DNA from: Flavobacteriaceae bacterium
GTDB lineage: Bacteria; Bacteroidota; Bacteroidia; Flavobacteriales; Flavobacteriaceae
DNA: 8,234 nt
Direction: 5' to 3'
Assembly (NCBI GenBank): GCA_020435885.1
Contig: JAGQYU010000150.1
Coordinates: 1-8,234 of the forward strand
The notes under the pieces were generated by a model, which ran no database searches, was not told the DNA's origin, and was given only the letters and a program-made list of their open reading frames with translations. Positions 5,814 through 8,234 of the stretch are shown here, in pieces. The position numbers and the translations under genes are program-made. The stretch's first letter is position 1. The number at the start of each line of letters is the position of its first letter.

Positions 5814-7448
5814 ATGAAAAGGATAAAAAAAATAGCTATTGCAGCATTACTATTACTAATTACTACTGCATTTACAGCACTTCAGTCAGACTATTTTGAA
5901 GTAGCCAAGCAACTAGAAATATATACAACTTTGTTCAAAGAGTTGAACATGTATTATATTGACGAAACCAATCCTGCGCAACTAACAGAAACAGCTATTG
6001 ATAATATGCTGAAGGATTTAGACCCTTATACGCAGTTTTACGATGAACAAGGTGTTGAAAAAGCTAGAATCGATGCAGCCGGAGATCATGGAGGGATAGG
6101 TGCTGAAACACAAATAATTGATAAAAAACTTATTATAGTTGAGCCTTACGAAGGGCTTTCTGCAGATAAGGCAGACCTTAAAGCTGGAGATGAAATCATC
6201 ATGATAAATGATGTTAACGTTCAGGAAAATGCTATAGAAGATGCTTTCTTTTTACTAGACGGAACACCAAAATCTACTGTAAAATTACAAGTTAAAAGAG
6301 GAAGTGAAGTTTTTGAAAAAGTATTAACACGAGAAAAAACCGATGTTGATCCGGTGCCGTATCATCATATGATTGATGATGAAGTAGGTTATATTTCTTT
6401 CATAAAATTCAATGATATGGCTTCCTCAAGGGTAAAAGAAGCCTTTGAAGACCTAAAAGCCCAAGGGATGAAAAAACTGATTTTGGATGTTAGGGGAAAT
6501 CCGGGAGGCTTACTAAATGAAGCAGTTGAAATAACCAATTATTTTATCCCAAAAGAAGAAGTAGTGGTTACCACTAAAGCAAAAATTAAAAAGTGGAGTG
6601 ATATTTACAAGACAAAAAGAGATCCTCTAGACCTTGAAATTCCAATAGTTGTTTTGATTGACGGCCGTTCGGCATCAGCATCAGAAATTTTAGCAGGCTC
6701 GTTGCAAGATATGGACAGAGCTGTTATTGTTGGCGAACGATCCTTCGGTAAAGGACTGGTTCAACGTTATCGCAAGTTAACGTATGGTACTCAGCTTAAA
6801 TTAACCATTTCAAAATATTATACTCCAAGTGGCAGGTGTATTCAAGAACTGGATTATACGCATAGGGATGAAGATGGAAATATACCTAAGTTTTCCGATA
6901 AGAAAAGAAATCCCTTTAAAACCAAAAATGGCAGAACCGTTTATGACGGAGGAGGTATTGAACCCGACATTAAACTGAATGATATTGAAAGAACAGAAGC
7001 TACAAAAAGTTTATTCAATTCCAATGCTATTTTTAATTACGCTACAGATTTTTATTATGCTCATAAAGAGATAGCGTCTTCTAAAGATTTTAGATTTACA
7101 GATGCTGATTATCAGGATTTTATCAATGCATTAAATTCCGGGAAAGTCAATTTTAAAACTGAAACAGAAAAAGAACTGGAAAAAATAGTACAAGTATCTG
7201 AAATCGAGAATTTTAAATCAGGTTTAGAAAAAGAATACAGTACATTATCAGCAAAAATAAAAAGCGAAAAAATAAAAGCGCTTACTGTTAATAAAAACGA
7301 GATTATTGAAAATTTGACGAATGAGATCGTTAAAAGATATTACTACAAAAAAGGAGAATATATCCACAAGGTTTACAACGACAAATCGATACTAAGAGCA
7401 ACAGAAATATTAAAAGATACTAATAAATATCAAAATATTTTGAAGTAA
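5814..7448 (+). CDS. S41A carboxy-terminal processing protease (CtpA/Prc family)
   Basis: Counted from the ATG at 5814, the protein has 544 residues. It starts with an uncleaved anchor or signal peptide (MKRIKK followed by IAIAALLLLITTAFTA), then a helical segment with PYTQFYDEQ near 71-79. A PDZ domain spans about 93-165 (GGIGAETQ, AGDEIIMIND). The S41 protease core spans about 190-350, with LILDVRGNPGGLLNEAV at 222-238 and the catalytic region SASASEI. By family alignment the nucleophile is S288, the general base is K313 in FGKGLVQ, and Q317 follows four residues later; the 25-residue Ser-Lys spacing matches the plant/algal D1-processing enzyme. It should act in the periplasm on protein C-termini. 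Residues about 390-544 form a charged helical tail. An upstream in-frame ATG at 5778 lies inside rnpA and would put a lysine-rich stretch before the signal, so 5814 is chosen. Probably co-transcribed with rnpA. Confidence 0.93.
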   Translation: MKRIKKIAIAALLLLITTAFTALQSDYFEVAKQLEIYTTLFKELNMYYIDETNPAQLTETAIDNMLKDLDPYTQFYDEQGVEKARIDAAGDHGGIGAETQIIDKKLIIVEPYEGLSADKADLKAGDEIIMINDVNVQENAIEDAFFLLDGTPKSTVKLQVKRGSEVFEKVLTREKTDVDPVPYHHMIDDEVGYISFIKFNDMASSRVKEAFEDLKAQGMKKLILDVRGNPGGLLNEAVEITNYFIPKEEVVVTTKAKIKKWSDIYKTKRDPLDLEIPIVVLIDGRSASASEILAGSLQDMDRAVIVGERSFGKGLVQRYRKLTYGTQLKLTISKYYTPSGRCIQELDYTHRDEDGNIPKFSDKKRNPFKTKNGRTVYDGGGIEPDIKLNDIERTEATKSLFNSNAIFNYATDFYYAHKEIASSKDFRFTDADYQDFINALNSGKVNFKTETEKELEKIVQVSEIENFKSGLEKEYSTLSAKIKSEKIKALTVNKNEIIENLTNEIVKRYYYKKGEYIHKVYNDKSILRATEILKDTNKYQNILK

Positions 7449-7472
7449 CAGTAATGTGAGAATTTCAAATAG

Positions 7473-7480
7473 TATCTTTG
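7473..7480 (+). promoter_or_regulatory. -7 element upstream of the uncharacterised gene at 7496
   Basis: TATCTTTG, identical to the -7 element of the porZ-like gene, ends 15 nt before the ATG at 7496. I see no clear TTTG -33 at 17-20 nt upstream (the region is GTAATGTG), so strength is uncertain. It suggests the downstream gene is at least partly independent of rnpA-S41. Confidence 0.5.
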
Positions 7481-7495
7481 TTTAAAATTATTTAA

Positions 7496-8234
7496 ATGAA
7501 TACTATAAAACCGACCAAATCTCAAGAATCTTCAAATGCCATAGAAAAGCTGTATATAACCATGCGGCATTTGTTTAACAGGGGCTTTTACAAGCCTATG
7601 GGGGTTTCCGGTGATACGTTACGACAATCCTTATTGTTGCTGCGCCCAGAAATTTATGGATCAATAGCTGAAGAAAAAGCAGAATTAGACGGATTGTTAT
7701 ATGTTATTGAACGTTTACCGGAAGGTATTGAAGAATGCCAGTTTATAAACCTAACAGCTGATGAAGGTTTTGGAAAGTCACATTTTACACCTATAATTCC
7801 TGAGAAAAGAAGAAGAAACTGCTATAGAATTGACAAAGATCAAATGAATATTGAAATTACCAGAGGCAGATCTGATATTTATGATATTCTTACACACCTT
7901 ACCTTTCTTTTTATTGAATCTCACAAAATAAAAAATAGAGTACTTATCGATGAAGAAGGCCATCTTATCAGAGAATGGAAATATCTGGAAGACATTGTTT
8001 TAAATAACAAGGAACTCACAAATAATGAACGTGAAGTAGCCCTTACACATGTTGCTAGTATTTTAGGAAGAACTTTTGAAGAAGTGAGAAAAACAGATAT
8101 TGCTTTTTCGCAAAAAGATAATCCCAATAAATTTTTCCATTCCATTTTCTGGATGGGAAAACTGGGCATAAATGAAGTGTTGCTCAACCAAAAAAGAACT
8201 ATAACGTTCAGTTCTACCTTGAGAGAACGTATTG
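7496..8234 (+). CDS. conserved Bacteroidota protein of unknown function (possibly DUF6909), 3' end cut by window edge
   Basis: From the ATG at 7496 the frame stays open for 246 complete codons to the window edge. The N-terminus contains KLYITMRHLFNRGFYKPMG, then LLLLRPEIYGSI, LDGLLYVIERLPEGIEEC and FINLTADEGFGKS. The middle has RRRNCYRIDKDQMNIEITRGRSDIYDILTHLTFLFIE, and the visible end has FFHSIFWMGKLGIN. I recognise the MRHLF-RG-YKP opening as typical of a widespread Bacteroidota family, which I believe is DUF6909, but I know no function and cannot verify the name. There is no signal peptide or membrane segment, so it should be cytoplasmic. The GRSDIYDILTHLTFLF segment looks like a conserved core, and I see no recognisable nucleotide-binding or catalytic motif. 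An internal Met at codon 23 is a less likely start because the ATG at 7496 follows a good -7 element. It begins 47 bp after the S41 gene. Confidence 0.8.
   Translation, partial: MNTIKPTKSQESSNAIEKLYITMRHLFNRGFYKPMGVSGDTLRQSLLLLRPEIYGSIAEEKAELDGLLYVIERLPEGIEECQFINLTADEGFGKSHFTPIIPEKRRRNCYRIDKDQMNIEITRGRSDIYDILTHLTFLFIESHKIKNRVLIDEEGHLIREWKYLEDIVLNNKELTNNEREVALTHVASILGRTFEEVRKTDIAFSQKDNPNKFFHSIFWMGKLGINEVLLNQKRTITFSSTLRERI

Noticed and set aside
7778..8187. Minus-strand ORFs of 61 and 88 codons
   Set aside because: They are antisense to the continuous 246-codon plus-strand frame starting at 7496, which has a -7 element and conserved-looking sequence.
1..8234. Search for a defence, mobile or CRISPR system
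   Set aside because: No repeats with regular spacing, transposase, integrase, toxin-antitoxin pair or nuclease/helicase set is visible; the genes are typical chromosomal core genes.

Overview
The window looks like chromosome of a Bacteroidota bacterium, most likely Flavobacteriia. The evidence is AT-rich DNA, a protein with a type IX secretion (T9SS) C-terminal sorting domain, starts without Shine-Dalgarno sequences, and several TAnnTTTG -7 elements, some with TTTG about 18-19 nt upstream, which is the Bacteroidota primary sigma-factor pattern. All genes look like ordinary core genes. I see no mobile element, CRISPR array, tRNA or rRNA.

Layout. 1-437 (-): nearly complete CYTH-domain phosphohydrolase/cyclase-like protein, cut by the left edge. 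438-520: divergent promoter region. 521-2854 (+): 777-aa two-propeller protein with a type A sorting domain, probably PorZ of the T9SS attachment complex. It is followed after one base by recO (2856-3569). 3637-3780 (+): a 47-codon cysteine-rich ORF, with its own near-perfect promoter. Convergent with it, 2 bp away, is a minus-strand pair: glutaryl-CoA-type acyl-CoA dehydrogenase (5355-4177), then after 22 bp a small secreted glycine-rich protein (4154-3783). 5356-5434: compact divergent promoter region. 5435-5812 (+): rnpA, followed after one base by an S41A carboxy-terminal processing protease (5814-7448). 7496-8234 (+): N-terminal 246 codons of a conserved Bacteroidota protein of unknown function, cut by the right edge.

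The genes do not form one pathway. They cover T9SS surface assembly (porZ), recombinational repair (recO), tRNA 5' maturation (rnpA), periplasmic proteolysis (S41) and acyl-CoA oxidation (gcdH-like). The tight pairs porZ-recO, gcdH-like/hypothetical and rnpA-S41 are probably co-transcribed. No intergenic stretch exceeds 100 bases and I found no convincing intrinsic terminator. I see no clear new multi-gene system. The items most worth a second look are the cysteine-rich small ORF, the near-leaderless rnpA start, and the two uncharacterised proteins.
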